Under the pieces are notes generated by a model. The model made no database searches. It worked only from the letters and a program-made list of their open reading frames with translations, and was not told the DNA's origin. A stretch of DNA of 64,000 nucleotides from Chromatiaceae bacterium (GTDB lineage Bacteria > Pseudomonadota > Gammaproteobacteria > Chromatiales > Chromatiaceae): positions 30,028 through 94,027 of the forward strand of contig JALSSC010000004.1 in NCBI GenBank assembly GCA_026984455.1, given 5' to 3'. Below are positions 50,320 through 58,278 of this stretch, piece after piece. Both the position numbers and the translations under genes were made by a program. Numbering within the stretch: position 1 is the stretch's first letter; each line of letters starts with the position of its first letter.

Positions 50320-51552
50320 TCAGAGGCTGATCTTCTCTCCTTCTACGGGACCGAAACACTGGGTGTCGGAGCCGAGCCGCCGCAGCCGAGCCTGGGCCCA
50401 CTCCAGCTTGGCATCGATGTCCTCATCGTTCTGATCGGGATCGTGGTGAAACAGATAGAGCATCCTGACCTGGGCCTGGTGAGCCAGATTCACCACCTCA
50501 CCCACCGAGGAATGGCCCCAGTGCATATGGGATTCATATTCCTCGTCCGTGTAGGTGGAGTCGGTGATGAGGACGTCGGCGCGGGAGACGAACTCGGTCA
50601 GCTTGGTGACATAGGCATCGTCACGCAGGCCGGTATGGGCGGGGTAGATCTCGTTGTCCGTGATGTAGCAGAGGATTCGCGACCCGTACTCCACGCGATA
50701 ACCCAGGCAATGACCGGGATGATGCAGGTAGAGGGTCTTCACCCGGATCCCGTCTTCCAGATCCAGGATCTCTTCGCCGAGGTGGCGGAAACTCAGACGG
50801 GCACTGAATTCCTCGGCCGTGATGGGAAAATAGACGCCGTCCATCTGGTCGCGTAGGAAGTCCTCCACGCACTTCTCGCCCTGACAGGGGCCAAGGATCT
50901 CGATCTGGCTGCCCTGCACATAGAGGGGGGCGAAGAACGGCAGGGCATTGATATGGTCCCAATGGGGATGGGAGATGAATATATGGGTGTTCAGGCGCAG
51001 CCGCCCGGTATCACGCAGGTGGTCGGAGAGGACCTTGATCCCGGTGCCCGCGTCGAAGACCAGCAGAGCCCCGCGGGCGAATTCCATGCTCACACAGGGA
51101 GTGTTTCCGCCATATCTCAGACTCGAAAGTCCGGACACGGGAAGGGTCCCGCGAATACCCCAGAAGGTGAGGTGTACGCGATCCTTGATGATGCGCCGCA
51201 CCTGGCCGGCGATCCGGTTCACCTCGATCGGTTTGGCGATGAAGGCATCGGCGCCGAGATCCAAGGCCCGCCGGCGGTCCGTGTCATAGACCTTGCTGGA
51301 CATCACGATGATGCGGGTATCCGTCAGCTCGGAGTAACCGCGCAGGCGCCGGCACACCTCCATGCCGTCCAGGCCGGGCATCATCACGTCCACCATGACA
51401 CACTGCGGACGGTGTGCCAACACGTGCTCGACGACACCGTCGCCGGAATCCACCGCCACCACTTCGAAGCCGCCTGCCTCCAGACAGTGGCTCAGCAGGG
51501 TGAGCGAGACCGGATCGTCGTCCACCAGGAGTACGGAGTAGCGCTGGCGCAT
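50320..51552 (-). CDS. Response regulator with metallo-beta-lactamase output domain
   Basis: A 410-residue fusion. Receiver at 1-122 (LLVDDDPVS, phospho-acceptor Asp55 in VMVDVMMPGLDG, Ser85/86, Lys107). Residues 127-410 are a metallo-beta-lactamase fold of the RNase Z/PhnP/class II phosphodiesterase kind: WGIRGTLPVSG, RYGGNTPCV, the zinc motif ISHPHWDH (His195, His197, Asp199, His200), HHPGHCLGYRV and DNEIYP with Asp299. All metal ligands of motif 2 are present, so hydrolase activity is plausible. The substrate could be a phosphodiester or nucleotide; this is not readable. It is convergent with the hybrid kinase gene (88 bp), its likely phosphodonor. Confidence 0.85.
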   Translation of the reverse strand: MRQRYSVLLVDDDPVSLTLLSHCLEAGGFEVVAVDSGDGVVEHVLAHRPQCVMVDVMMPGLDGMEVCRRLRGYSELTDTRIIVMSSKVYDTDRRRALDLGADAFIAKPIEVNRIAGQVRRIIKDRVHLTFWGIRGTLPVSGLSSLRYGGNTPCVSMEFARGALLVFDAGTGIKVLSDHLRDTGRLRLNTHIFISHPHWDHINALPFFAPLYVQGSQIEILGPCQGEKCVEDFLRDQMDGVYFPITAEEFSARLSFRHLGEEILDLEDGIRVKTLYLHHPGHCLGYRVEYGSRILCYITDNEIYPAHTGLRDDAYVTKLTEFVSRADVLITDSTYTDEEYESHMHWGHSSVGEVVNLAHQAQVRMLYLFHHDPDQNDEDIDAKLEWAQARLRRLGSDTQCFGPVEGEKISL

Positions 51553-51813
51553 GGCCCGCCTTTGTCAGCAAGCCAGAGGCCGGGGATTGGAGACCAGGAG
51601 GCCCACATGGTACCCGCATACTCCCCTCCCCCATGCGCCAGGATCAACTGTCCGCTCCATAATGCGCCATCCAAAACGATTGGAATACCATGAGTCTAAG
51701 AGTAGAAAGACCATTCGAACAGGGTGTCACACTTGAATGCCCCCCATGCGCTGAGGCAACATGAGATAATCTGATCCGACGGATCTTTATACCCTACATT
51801 CGGGAATTCCTCC
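51553..51813. other. AT-richer intergenic region upstream of creA
   Basis: 261 bp between divergent genes, with visibly lower GC than the surroundings (ATCCAAAACGATTGGAATAC, then GAGTCTAAGAGTAGAAAG). It probably holds both promoters. A TATACC at 51789 upstream of creA is a possible -10. No repeat or RNA gene is seen. Confidence 0.4.
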
Positions 51814-52290
51814 ATGCACCAATCGATCCTGTTTGCCCTGCTCATGACCCTGGTCTCAGTTTTCCCGCTGCCGGTACAGGCAGAGCGGATCGGTTCCGTG
51901 GACACCAAATTCAAATGGCTTGGTCCCGACGACAAGATCGTGGTGGAGGCCTTCGAAGACCCAGTGGTCTCCGGAGTGGCCTGTTACCTCAGTCGTGCCA
52001 AGACGGGGGGGTTCAAGGGGGCCATCGGGGTGGCCGAGGACAAGTCCAACGCCTCCATCGCCTGCCGCCAGATCGGCCCCATCCACTTGCCGGAAGGGGT
52101 GGCCAGTGGCGACGAGGACGGGGAGCGGGTGTTCAGGAAACGCACCTCGTTGTTGTTCAAGACCCTCCAGGTGGTGCGTTTCTACGACCGCAAACGCAAG
52201 GTGCTGGTGTACCTCACCTACAGTGACCGGGTCATCGAGGGCTCCCCCAAGAACAGCATCTCGGTGGTGCCGGTGCGTCCTTGGCGCTGA
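51814..52290 (+). CDS. creA: CreA family periplasmic protein
   Basis: A 158-residue protein with a signal peptide ([20 protein letters not shown], cleavage near VQAER). It matches CreA along its whole length: [53 protein letters not shown] and [20 protein letters not shown]. CreA has no assigned function. Two Cys of the mature protein may form a disulfide. The next gene starts inside the last codons (TTG at 52281), suggesting coupling. Confidence 0.88.
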   Translation: MHQSILFALLMTLVSVFPLPVQAERIGSVDTKFKWLGPDDKIVVEAFEDPVVSGVACYLSRAKTGGFKGAIGVAEDKSNASIACRQIGPIHLPEGVASGDEDGERVFRKRTSLLFKTLQVVRFYDRKRKVLVYLTYSDRVIEGSPKNSISVVPVRPWR

Positions 52291-53054
52291 GCCTCCACCA
52301 CCGGATCGCCGGTGAGGCGGGTCCGTCCCTGGTCCTGGTGCATGGACTGTTGGGGTCTGGATCCAACTGGGGCGGCGTGGTCCGGCGGTTACAGGCCGGT
52401 CACCGCCTGTACCTGCCCGACCTGCGCAATCACGGCCGCTCGCCCTGGAGCCCGCGCATGGACTACGATGCCCTGGCCGGGGACTTGGTCGCTCTGGCCT
52501 CTGACGAAGGCCTCGATGAGGCCTGGTGGCTGGGTCACAGCATGGGCGGCAAGGCCGTGATGCGCCTGGCCCTGCGTCATCCCGAACGGGTCCGCGGATT
52601 GATCGTGGCCGACATTGCGCCGGTCCCCTACAGCGATCGATTCACACCCCTGATCGATGCCCTGGAGGCCCTGCCCCCGGCCCGGATCGAGGACCGCCGC
52701 CAGGCCGATGCCCTGCTCGCCCGGTCCATCCACGCACCCGCGGTGCGCGCCTACCTGCTGCAGAATCTGCTGCGCAACGCGGCCGGATGGCGCTGGCGTT
52801 GCAACCTGGAGGCCCTGCGCACCCACCTGCCGCAACTCCTCGATTTCCCCACGGCGGGTGGCGTCCCCTTCCCGGGGCCGACCCTGTTCATCCGGGGTGC
52901 ACGTTCCGACTACGTCCGCGAGCGGGACCGGCCTGTGATCCAGCGGTGGTTCCCCAGGGCCCGTATCCAGACCCTGGAGGCGGCCGGACATTGGCTGTAC
53001 TCGGAGCGTCCCGATGCCTTCAGCGAGCAAGTGCGGGCATTCGTCCGTGCGTGA
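52281..53054 (+). CDS. Alpha/beta hydrolase, YbfF-type esterase
   Basis: A 257-residue esterase. Oxyanion segment [14 protein letters not shown], nucleophile elbow [14 protein letters not shown] (Ser near residue 93), then the [12 protein letters not shown] motif before it, acid residue in [10 protein letters not shown] and catalytic His in [14 protein letters not shown]. This matches E. coli YbfF and related acyl-CoA esterases. No ATG fits; the TTG at 52281 overlaps the creA stop by 10 nt and gives the conserved N-terminus [13 protein letters not shown]. Cytoplasmic. Confidence 0.83.
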   Translation: MALSLHHRIAGEAGPSLVLVHGLLGSGSNWGGVVRRLQAGHRLYLPDLRNHGRSPWSPRMDYDALAGDLVALASDEGLDEAWWLGHSMGGKAVMRLALRHPERVRGLIVADIAPVPYSDRFTPLIDALEALPPARIEDRRQADALLARSIHAPAVRAYLLQNLLRNAAGWRWRCNLEALRTHLPQLLDFPTAGGVPFPGPTLFIRGARSDYVRERDRPVIQRWFPRARIQTLEAAGHWLYSERPDAFSEQVRAFVRA

Positions 53055-53235
53055 AAGGGCCAGGGAGGGATCGTTGCAATCCCGGGGGCGTGAGATGTGA
53101 TGCGCCGCCTCCCCCTGGCGGACACGGGCCGCCGACAAGGCGGGCCTTTCAAAGGGGATGGACGCCCCCGCCAGGCTATGTCGAGGTGCGAGCCGCATGG
53201 TATTTTTACCCCCTTCCCACATCATCGGAGCCCCC

Positions 53236-53511
53236 ATGAACCGTCCTCTTTTCGCCCTTGTACTGACCCTCACCCTGCTGCCCTCGGCCCAGGCCGGTGA
53301 TGCCACCAAAGGCAGGCAACTGGTGGACAAGCACTGCCAGAGCTGTCATGGCAGCGAGGTCTACACCCGCCCGGACCGGCGGGTGACCTCCCTCGACGGA
53401 CTGCACAAACAGGTCCGCCGCTGCGAGCTGGCCCTCGGCCTCACCTGGTTCGACAACGAGATCGACGACGTCAGCGCCTACCTCGATCAGCGTTACTACA
53501 AGTTCAAGTAG
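53236..53511 (+). CDS. Small periplasmic c-type cytochrome without an axial methionine
   Basis: A 91-residue protein with a signal peptide (MNRPLFALVLTLTLLPSAQA). The mature chain of about 71 residues has one heme motif, CQSCHG, near its start. The family-typical C-terminus LALGLTWFDNEIDDVSAYLD is present, but the mature protein contains no methionine, so the sixth ligand cannot be Met. His in SLDGLHKQVRRC is a candidate, or the heme is five-coordinate. A single extra Cys (RRCELAL) is notable. Start at 53236; rsgA begins 4 bp after the stop. Confidence 0.8.
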   Translation: MNRPLFALVLTLTLLPSAQAGDATKGRQLVDKHCQSCHGSEVYTRPDRRVTSLDGLHKQVRRCELALGLTWFDNEIDDVSAYLDQRYYKFK

Positions 53512-53514
53512 ACC

Positions 53515-54513
53515 GTGGCCCGCCGCCGTCTGTCCGGGCGCCAGATGGCGCGCGTCCAGGCGATCCAGGCGCGCCGCCGGGCCAAGCTGGAGGCCCGGAC
53601 GGAGCGGGTCCTGGAAGGGGCCGAAGGGGACCTGCGCGAGGGTCGGGTGATCACCCGTCACGGCCGGAATCTCAGCGTGCGCGGGGAGGACGGCCGCCTC
53701 TACCACTGCCTCGGCCGCCAACACCTGGGCGATCCGGTGTGTGGCGACCGCGTGGTATGGCAGCCCACGGGCACCGGAGAAGGCGTGGTGGTCGCCCTCC
53801 TGGAACGCGCCAACGTCCTCGCCCGACCCGACCACAGTGGCCGGGAACGGCCGCTGGCGGCCAACATCGGCCACTTGGCGGTGGTCCTCGCGGTGGCACC
53901 CCCTCCCGTGCTGGGGCTGCTGGACCAATACCTGGTGGCCGCCGAGACCCTGGGGATCGAGGCCCTGGTGGTCCTCAACAAGATCGACCTGGCCCCGGAT
54001 CCGGCCGCCTTCCGCGACGCTTTCGCCCCTTACCGGCGCATCGGTTATCCCCTGTTCCCGGTGAGCGCCCGCGCGGGGACGGGTCTGGCGGAGCTGCGTG
54101 GCCGCTTGCGGCAGGGCCCGGGCATCCTCGTGGGTCAGTCCGGGGTGGGCAAGTCTTCGCTGATCCAGGCCCTGCTGCCGGACATGGAGATCCAGATCCA
54201 GCGCATCTCCGCGGCCACCGGCCAGGGGTGCCACACCACCTCCGCGGCCACCTGGTACGACCTGCCCGGCGGCGGCGCCCTGATCGACGCCCCCGGGGTG
54301 CGCAGCTTCCGCCTCGGCCGCCTGGGGTTCCGGGAGCTGGAATACGGCTTTCGCGACATCCGCCCCTATGCGGGGCACTGCCGCTTCGGTGACTGCCGCC
54401 ACCGGGACGAACCCGGCTGCGCGGTCAAGGCCGCGGTGGAGGCCGGCGGGATCGACCGCGGACGCTATCGTTCCTTTCTCCGTCTGCTGAACGAGGCCGA
54501 AGAACAGAGATGA
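53515..54513 (+). CDS. rsgA: Ribosome small-subunit biogenesis GTPase RsgA
   Basis: A 332-residue circularly permuted GTPase. OB-fold at about 40-105, then G4 VLNKIDL, G5 VSARAG, G1 GQSGVGKSSLIQALLP, G3 DAPGVRSF, and the C-terminal zinc site GHCRFGDCRHRDEPGCAV (Cys-His-Cys type). RsgA acts late in 30S maturation. The start is a GTG at 53515, four bases after the cytochrome stop. It overlaps the EVE gene by ATGA. The basic N-terminus (MARRRLSGRQMARVQAIQAR) is typical of gammaproteobacterial RsgA. Confidence 0.93.
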   Translation: MARRRLSGRQMARVQAIQARRRAKLEARTERVLEGAEGDLREGRVITRHGRNLSVRGEDGRLYHCLGRQHLGDPVCGDRVVWQPTGTGEGVVVALLERANVLARPDHSGRERPLAANIGHLAVVLAVAPPPVLGLLDQYLVAAETLGIEALVVLNKIDLAPDPAAFRDAFAPYRRIGYPLFPVSARAGTGLAELRGRLRQGPGILVGQSGVGKSSLIQALLPDMEIQIQRISAATGQGCHTTSAATWYDLPGGGALIDAPGVRSFRLGRLGFRELEYGFRDIRPYAGHCRFGDCRHRDEPGCAVKAAVEAGGIDRGRYRSFLRLLNEAEEQR

Positions 54514-54968
54514 ACTACTGGCTGATGAAATCCGAACCCGAGGTCTTCGGGATCGACCACCTCGCCGCCGTGGGTGTGGAGCCCTGGGACGGGGTCCGCA
54601 ACTACCAGGCGCGCAACCTGATGCGTGACCGGATGCGGGTGGGCGACCAGGCCTTTTTCTATCACTCCAACTGCAAGGAACCCGGGATCGTGGGGATCAT
54701 GGAGATCGTGACGGAAGGCCATCCCGACCCCACCGCCTTCGACCCGGACGAGAAGTACTTCGATCCCAAGAGTGACCCGGCGAACCCCCGTTGGTACCTG
54801 GTGGACGTGCGTTACCTTCGCCACCTGCGCCGGCCGATCCCCTTGCGCGAACTGCGCACCCATGCGCACGGGGCCCTGCGCGACCTGCCCTTGCTGCGGC
54901 GGGGCAACCGCCTGTCGGTGATGCCGGTCAGCGCCGCCCAATGGGACTTCATCCTGGGGTTGGAATGA
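54510..54968 (+). CDS. EVE domain-containing protein
   Basis: A 152-residue single-domain protein with the EVE/thymocyte nuclear protein 1 signature: MNYWLMKSEPEVFGIDHL, WDGVRNYQARNLMRDRM, FFYHSNCKEPGIVGIMEIV and NPRWYLVDV. EVE domains share the PUA/YTH fold and are thought to bind modified nucleotides in nucleic acids. Coupled by ATGA overlap with rsgA before it and with the thioredoxin-like gene after it, in a small housekeeping operon. Confidence 0.88.
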   Translation: MNYWLMKSEPEVFGIDHLAAVGVEPWDGVRNYQARNLMRDRMRVGDQAFFYHSNCKEPGIVGIMEIVTEGHPDPTAFDPDEKYFDPKSDPANPRWYLVDVRYLRHLRRPIPLRELRTHAHGALRDLPLLRRGNRLSVMPVSAAQWDFILGLE

Positions 54969-55627
54969 GCCGTCGCCGTCTGCTCCTGAACGGCCTGTCG
55001 ATCCTGGCGGCCTTCGCCGCCGTCCACTGGTGGCAGACCCGCCCGCTGGCCACAGGTGAGGCCCCGCCTCTCAAGGGCCGCACCGTGGACGGTGCGGCGG
55101 CGGACCTGAGGGCCGCCCAGGGGCGGCCGGTGCTGGTCCATTTCTGGGCCGAGTGGTGCCCCGTCTGCCGCCTGGAAGAGGACGGCATCGCCGCCATCGC
55201 CGGGGATCACCGGGTGATCACCGTGGCCATGCAGTCGGGCGATGCCGCCCGCGTCCGCGCCTACCTGAAGAGACACGGGCTGGGGTTTCCGGTCCTGGCG
55301 GATCCCCACGGCGCCATCGCGGGGGACTGGGGGGTCAGGGCGGTGCCCACCAGCTTCGTGATCGGCCCGGGCGGCCGTATCCGCTTCCGGGAGGTGGGGT
55401 TCACCAGCGAGGCCGGCCTCCGGGCCCGCCTCTGGGCGGCGGCGCGAATGGCCGGCCACAGGCCGCCGACAGACGCAGCGCAGCCGGCCCAGCAGGTGGG
55501 ATTCCGCCGCGACCCGGCATCCTATCCGGTGCGGCTGGGGCCCTCGGGCCTGACCAGGTTGCGCACCCGTTCCAGGATCGGTCCGATAGGCTCCGAGGCC
55601 ACCCCCACCACGGCGATGCTGCCGTAA
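54965..55627 (+). CDS. Membrane-anchored thioredoxin-like protein (ScsD/TlpA type)
   Basis: A 220-residue protein. An uncleaved or signal helix lies at 6-22 (LLLNGLSILAAFAAVHW), and the periplasmic thioredoxin domain follows with active site WAEWCPVCRLE and cis-Pro loop VRAVPTSFVIGPGG. It resembles ScsD. The last 55-60 residues (from about MAGHRPPTDAAQ) are outside the fold, Pro/Arg-rich and partly antisense to the anti-sigma gene (106-bp convergent overlap), so they may be a read-on extension after loss of the normal stop. Disulfide exchange in the periplasm is expected. Confidence 0.82.
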   Translation: MSRRRLLLNGLSILAAFAAVHWWQTRPLATGEAPPLKGRTVDGAAADLRAAQGRPVLVHFWAEWCPVCRLEEDGIAAIAGDHRVITVAMQSGDAARVRAYLKRHGLGFPVLADPHGAIAGDWGVRAVPTSFVIGPGGRIRFREVGFTSEAGLRARLWAAARMAGHRPPTDAAQPAQQVGFRRDPASYPVRLGPSGLTRLRTRSRIGPIGSEATPTTAMLP

Positions 55628-56247
55628 CCGGTGGGCACGATCAGGCCTTCGAGATCCCTGGCCTCCACCGCCTGGGGCCGGCGCACGCGCTCGCCCGGCA
55701 TCACGAAGATGGTCACCGGACCCGCCTTGCCCTGGACCACCAGATGCACCCCATCCTCATGGCCCATGGGGCAACGGCGGGCGTAGGTCACCCCCTCCAG
55801 ACGCCCCGAGAGGCGCAGGTGAAACTGCCTGAAGAGGGCCTCCACCCGCGCCTCCGGGACCGCCCGCCGGGCCTTCAGGGCCGCGTGTTCGTGGAGGATG
55901 TGGAGCACCACCTGATGGGCCATGGGGACCTCCGGGAGGCCCCCTGGGGTCCCGCCCGGACGGTACAGGAGGACCGCCACCACCAGCAGGGAGGCGGCCA
56001 GGGCAAGGCCGCCGAACCACTGCTGGCGACGCTCGCGCTTGCGCTCCACGCTGCGCGCCACCCGCAGGCGGGCCTCCAGGCCCTCGGGCACCGGCACGTC
56101 CAAGGCCTCGGCGAGGCGCCGATCGAGGGCCTGCAACCGCTGCCATTCCCGCCGGCAACTGGCACAGGCATCCAGGTGGGCGCGGTATTCGGGGTCTCTG
56201 GCATTGGGCTCGGCCAACATCCGGCGGCGGGTGTCCATGCAGTTCAT
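55522..56247 (-). CDS. Membrane anti-sigma factor-like protein (DUF3379)
   Basis: A 241-residue protein. The N-terminal zinc-binding anti-sigma motif is HLDACASCRREWQRLQALD (His-x3-Cys-x2-Cys), followed by a basic stretch and a single membrane helix (WFGGLALAASLLVVAVLLY, near 80-98). The periplasmic part includes GVTYARRCPMGHEDGVHLVV, typical of DUF3379. The ATG overlaps the end of the sigma gene (ATGA at 56244-56247). It presumably holds the sigma factor until a periplasmic signal arrives; given the neighbours, the signal may be metal or oxidative stress. Confidence 0.82.
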   Translation of the reverse strand: MNCMDTRRRMLAEPNARDPEYRAHLDACASCRREWQRLQALDRRLAEALDVPVPEGLEARLRVARSVERKRERRQQWFGGLALAASLLVVAVLLYRPGGTPGGLPEVPMAHQVVLHILHEHAALKARRAVPEARVEALFRQFHLRLSGRLEGVTYARRCPMGHEDGVHLVVQGKAGPVTIFVMPGERVRRPQAVEARDLEGLIVPTGYGSIAVVGVASEPIGPILERVRNLVRPEGPSRTG

Positions 56248-56786
56248 AGCGGCATACCTTCGTTGTCTCTGGCGACCTTCCTGCGGGGGCGCGACGCCTC
56301 TCCCCTCTCCATCAACTCACGCAGCTTGCGCCGCGCCCGCGAGACCCGGGTCATCACCGTGGCCGGGGTCAGTCCCAGCATGTCCGCGATGTCGCCACAG
56401 GAGAATCCGCCGATCACCTGCAGCAACAACGGTTCGCGGTAATCGTCGGAGATCCGCTCCAGGGCGCAGCGCAAGACGAAGGCCTCGGTGCTGGTGTCGT
56501 AGCCCCGGCAGCCAGCGAAGTCGAGATCCGCGGGGTCGCGGGCCTCGGGCCGCTGGCGTTGGAACAGGCGGGCGTATTCCCGGCGGAGGATGGTATAGAG
56601 CCAGGCCCGGGCCGCCTTCGCATCCTGCAACTGGTCGATCGCGCGCCAGGCGCGCAGGAAGGTCTCCTGCACCAGATCCTCGCTCTGGGCGCGTTCGCCA
56701 CAGAGCCCGTAGGCGAAGCGGTACAGTTCCCGGGAGTAGGCGCTCACCAGGCCTTCGTAGAGGCCGTCTTTCGCTTTCATGTCCAT
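56244..56786 (-). CDS. ECF-family RNA polymerase sigma factor
   Basis: A 180-residue sigma-70 of the extracytoplasmic function group. Region 2: [20 protein letters not shown], then [20 protein letters not shown]. Region 4: [20 protein letters not shown], then [20 protein letters not shown]. Between them is a linker with [10 protein letters not shown]. It is co-transcribed with the DUF3379 anti-sigma gene and divergent from the bufferin-type gene, an arrangement like the sigma/anti-sigma pair of Neisseria and Haemophilus gig loci. A Met two codons downstream is an alternative start. Confidence 0.88.
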   Translation of the reverse strand: MDMKAKDGLYEGLVSAYSRELYRFAYGLCGERAQSEDLVQETFLRAWRAIDQLQDAKAARAWLYTILRREYARLFQRQRPEARDPADLDFAGCRGYDTSTEAFVLRCALERISDDYREPLLLQVIGGFSCGDIADMLGLTPATVMTRVSRARRKLRELMERGEASRPRRKVARDNEGMPL

Positions 56787-56867
56787 GGAGACCCCCTGGT
56801 GGCAGAGATGCTGTCAGTTTTCCCGAGCCCCGGAGGTCTATACTCCCGAATGCAACGGGCGCGTCCC

Positions 56868-56895
56868 GGAACAGGGGCCTGTGTCCGCTGTATTC
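56868..56895 (+). promoter_or_regulatory. Candidate ECF promoter of the bufferin-type gene
   Basis: GGAAC at 56868-56872, typical of ECF -35 boxes, with GTATTC 17 bp downstream (56890-56895). It would start transcription about 30 bp before the ATG at 56931. Recognition by the divergently encoded ECF sigma is inferred. Confidence 0.4.
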
Positions 56896-56930
56896 AGATA
56901 CGTGGTTCAGAATCAGGAGCAGACATCGTC

Positions 56931-57191
56931 ATGAAGATCGACAAATCCCTTCTCGTCGCCGCCCTCACCTCCCTGGCCCTGGCCGGCGCCGCGGGCACCG
57001 CCCTCGCCGCCAAGAAGGGCTTCGAAAAGTGCGGCGGCATCGTCAAGGCCGGCATGAACGACTGTGGTAACAGCAAGCACGCCTGCGGCGGCCAGTCCAC
57101 CAAGGACGCCCAGGCCGACGACTGGATCTTCGTCCCCAAGGGGACCTGCGCCAAGATCGTGGGCGGGGTCCTGGTGGCGCCCGCCAAGTAG
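56931..57191 (+). CDS. BufA1-type bufferin precursor (DUF2282)
   Basis: An 86-residue protein with a signal peptide ([18 protein letters not shown], cleavage near ALAAKKG). The mature peptide has four Cys in the BufA1 pattern: [38 protein letters not shown]. In bufferin systems such Cys are modified by an MNIO-family (DUF692) oxidase, making thiooxazole-type copper-binding peptides. Here the expected bufB (DUF692) and bufC (DUF2063) genes do not follow: after a hairpin the next gene is doxX. The precursor may be modified in trans by an enzyme elsewhere, or act unmodified. Confidence 0.88.
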   Translation: MKIDKSLLVAALTSLALAGAAGTALAAKKGFEKCGGIVKAGMNDCGNSKHACGGQSTKDAQADDWIFVPKGTCAKIVGGVLVAPAK

Positions 57192-57207
57192 GCGCCCTCG
57201 TTCTGCG

Positions 57208-57230
57208 GCCGGCCCGGGGGCCGGCCTTTC
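57208..57230 (+). terminator. Hairpin between the bufferin-type gene and doxX
   Basis: GGCCGGCC-CGGG-GGCCGGCC followed by TTT (stem 57208-57215 with 57220-57227). A strong GC stem with only three T residues, 16 bp after the precursor stop. It probably attenuates read-through and would make the small precursor transcript more abundant than doxX. Confidence 0.55.
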
Positions 57231-57250
57231 ACCCCTCACCGGAGCCGCCC

Positions 57251-57715
57251 ATGTCCCTTCCGACCACCCTCGGCCGTCCCGTCATCGCCTTCGGCCGCGC
57301 CATGGATTGGCTGAGCCCCCTGTTCGACTTGGCGGTACGCCTGTGGGTCGCCCATGCCTTCTTCCAGTCGGGCCTCAGCAAGATCCAGAGTTGGGATTCG
57401 ACCCTGATGCTGTTCGAATACGAATACGACGTGCCCCTACTGTCGCCGGACATCGCCGCCTACCTGGGCACGGCGGCCGAACTCGGGCTGCCGGTGTTCG
57501 TCGCCCTGGGCCTGTTGGGACGCCTGTCCTCCCTGGCCCTGTTCCTGTTCAACATCGTGGCCGTGTATTCCTACGCCAGCTTCCTCCTGGGCGAGCACGG
57601 CGCCGCCGGCCTCGGCCAGCACATCCTCTGGGGCTTCATGCTCCTGATGGTGGTCTTCCACGGACCGGGCAAGCTGTCCCTGGATCACCTGATCCAGAAG
57701 TGGATGGGGCGCTGA
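57251..57715 (+). CDS. DoxX family membrane protein
   Basis: A 154-residue protein with four hydrophobic segments and the DoxX signature: VRLWVAHAFFQSGLSKIQSW, FEYEYDVPLLSP, AAYLGTAAELGLPVFVALGL and WGFMLLMVVFHGPGKLSLDH. DoxX genes are regular members of bufferin (buf/gig) clusters and of thiosulfate-quinone oxidoreductases. Located 60 bp after the precursor gene, and ending one base before the convergent Uma2 gene. Possibly a quinone-linked inner-membrane partner; function in buf clusters is not established. Confidence 0.85.
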   Translation: MSLPTTLGRPVIAFGRAMDWLSPLFDLAVRLWVAHAFFQSGLSKIQSWDSTLMLFEYEYDVPLLSPDIAAYLGTAAELGLPVFVALGLLGRLSSLALFLFNIVAVYSYASFLLGEHGAAGLGQHILWGFMLLMVVFHGPGKLSLDHLIQKWMGR

Positions 57716-58276
57716 TCAACTCCAGAGGGAACCGAGGGAGAAGGCCACCGCCTCGAATGGTGGCTGCCTGACCTCGGCATCGCCCTCCAGGATGGCCAGG
57801 AGCGACCAATGGCCATCTCCGCGGAGGACATAGACCTCCAAGATGTGCAGATCGGGATCCACCAACCACAGATGGGGGATGCCGGCGCCGGCATAGTGGG
57901 GCATCTTCAAGGCCCGGTCGGTACGTGCCGTGGAGGGCGACAGGACCTCGCAGACCCAGTCGGGGGGGATTTCGAACCAGGCGGTCTCCGGCAGGGCCGG
58001 CAGGCGTTCCCGCCGCCATCCGGCAAGATCGGGGACCAGCACATCGGCACCGAGATGGAGTTCCGGTTCGTCGAGGATCCACCAGCCACCGGGACCACCC
58101 CGGCCCTCAGCGAATGGATCACAAAGCTTGCCCCCCACCATCGAGGCCGCCAAGGCATGCCGGGGCGCTGGCCTTGGATGGGTGTATAACTGCCCGGCAA
58201 TGATCTCCCCCACCAAGTTCTCCGGCAGGTCCAGGATGTCATCGTAGGTCGCGAAACGCTCGGCAGGCATGGACAT
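57716..58276 (-). CDS. Uma2 family endonuclease (DUF820)
   Basis: A 186-residue PD-(D/E)XK-fold protein. The N-terminal MSMPAERFATYDDILDLPEN, VGEIIAGQLYTHPRPAPRHA, the catalytic Asp in ADVLVPDLAGW, Glu in CEVLSPSTARTDRALK and the YAGAGIPHLWLVDP strand match the family. Uma2 proteins are abundant in cyanobacteria and some proteobacteria; their role is unclear. It lies 2 bp after the GMC dehydrogenase gene on the same strand, but shows no functional link to it. Confidence 0.83.
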   Translation of the reverse strand: MSMPAERFATYDDILDLPENLVGEIIAGQLYTHPRPAPRHALAASMVGGKLCDPFAEGRGGPGGWWILDEPELHLGADVLVPDLAGWRRERLPALPETAWFEIPPDWVCEVLSPSTARTDRALKMPHYAGAGIPHLWLVDPDLHILEVYVLRGDGHWSLLAILEGDAEVRQPPFEAVAFSLGSLWS

Positions 58277-58278
58277 GC

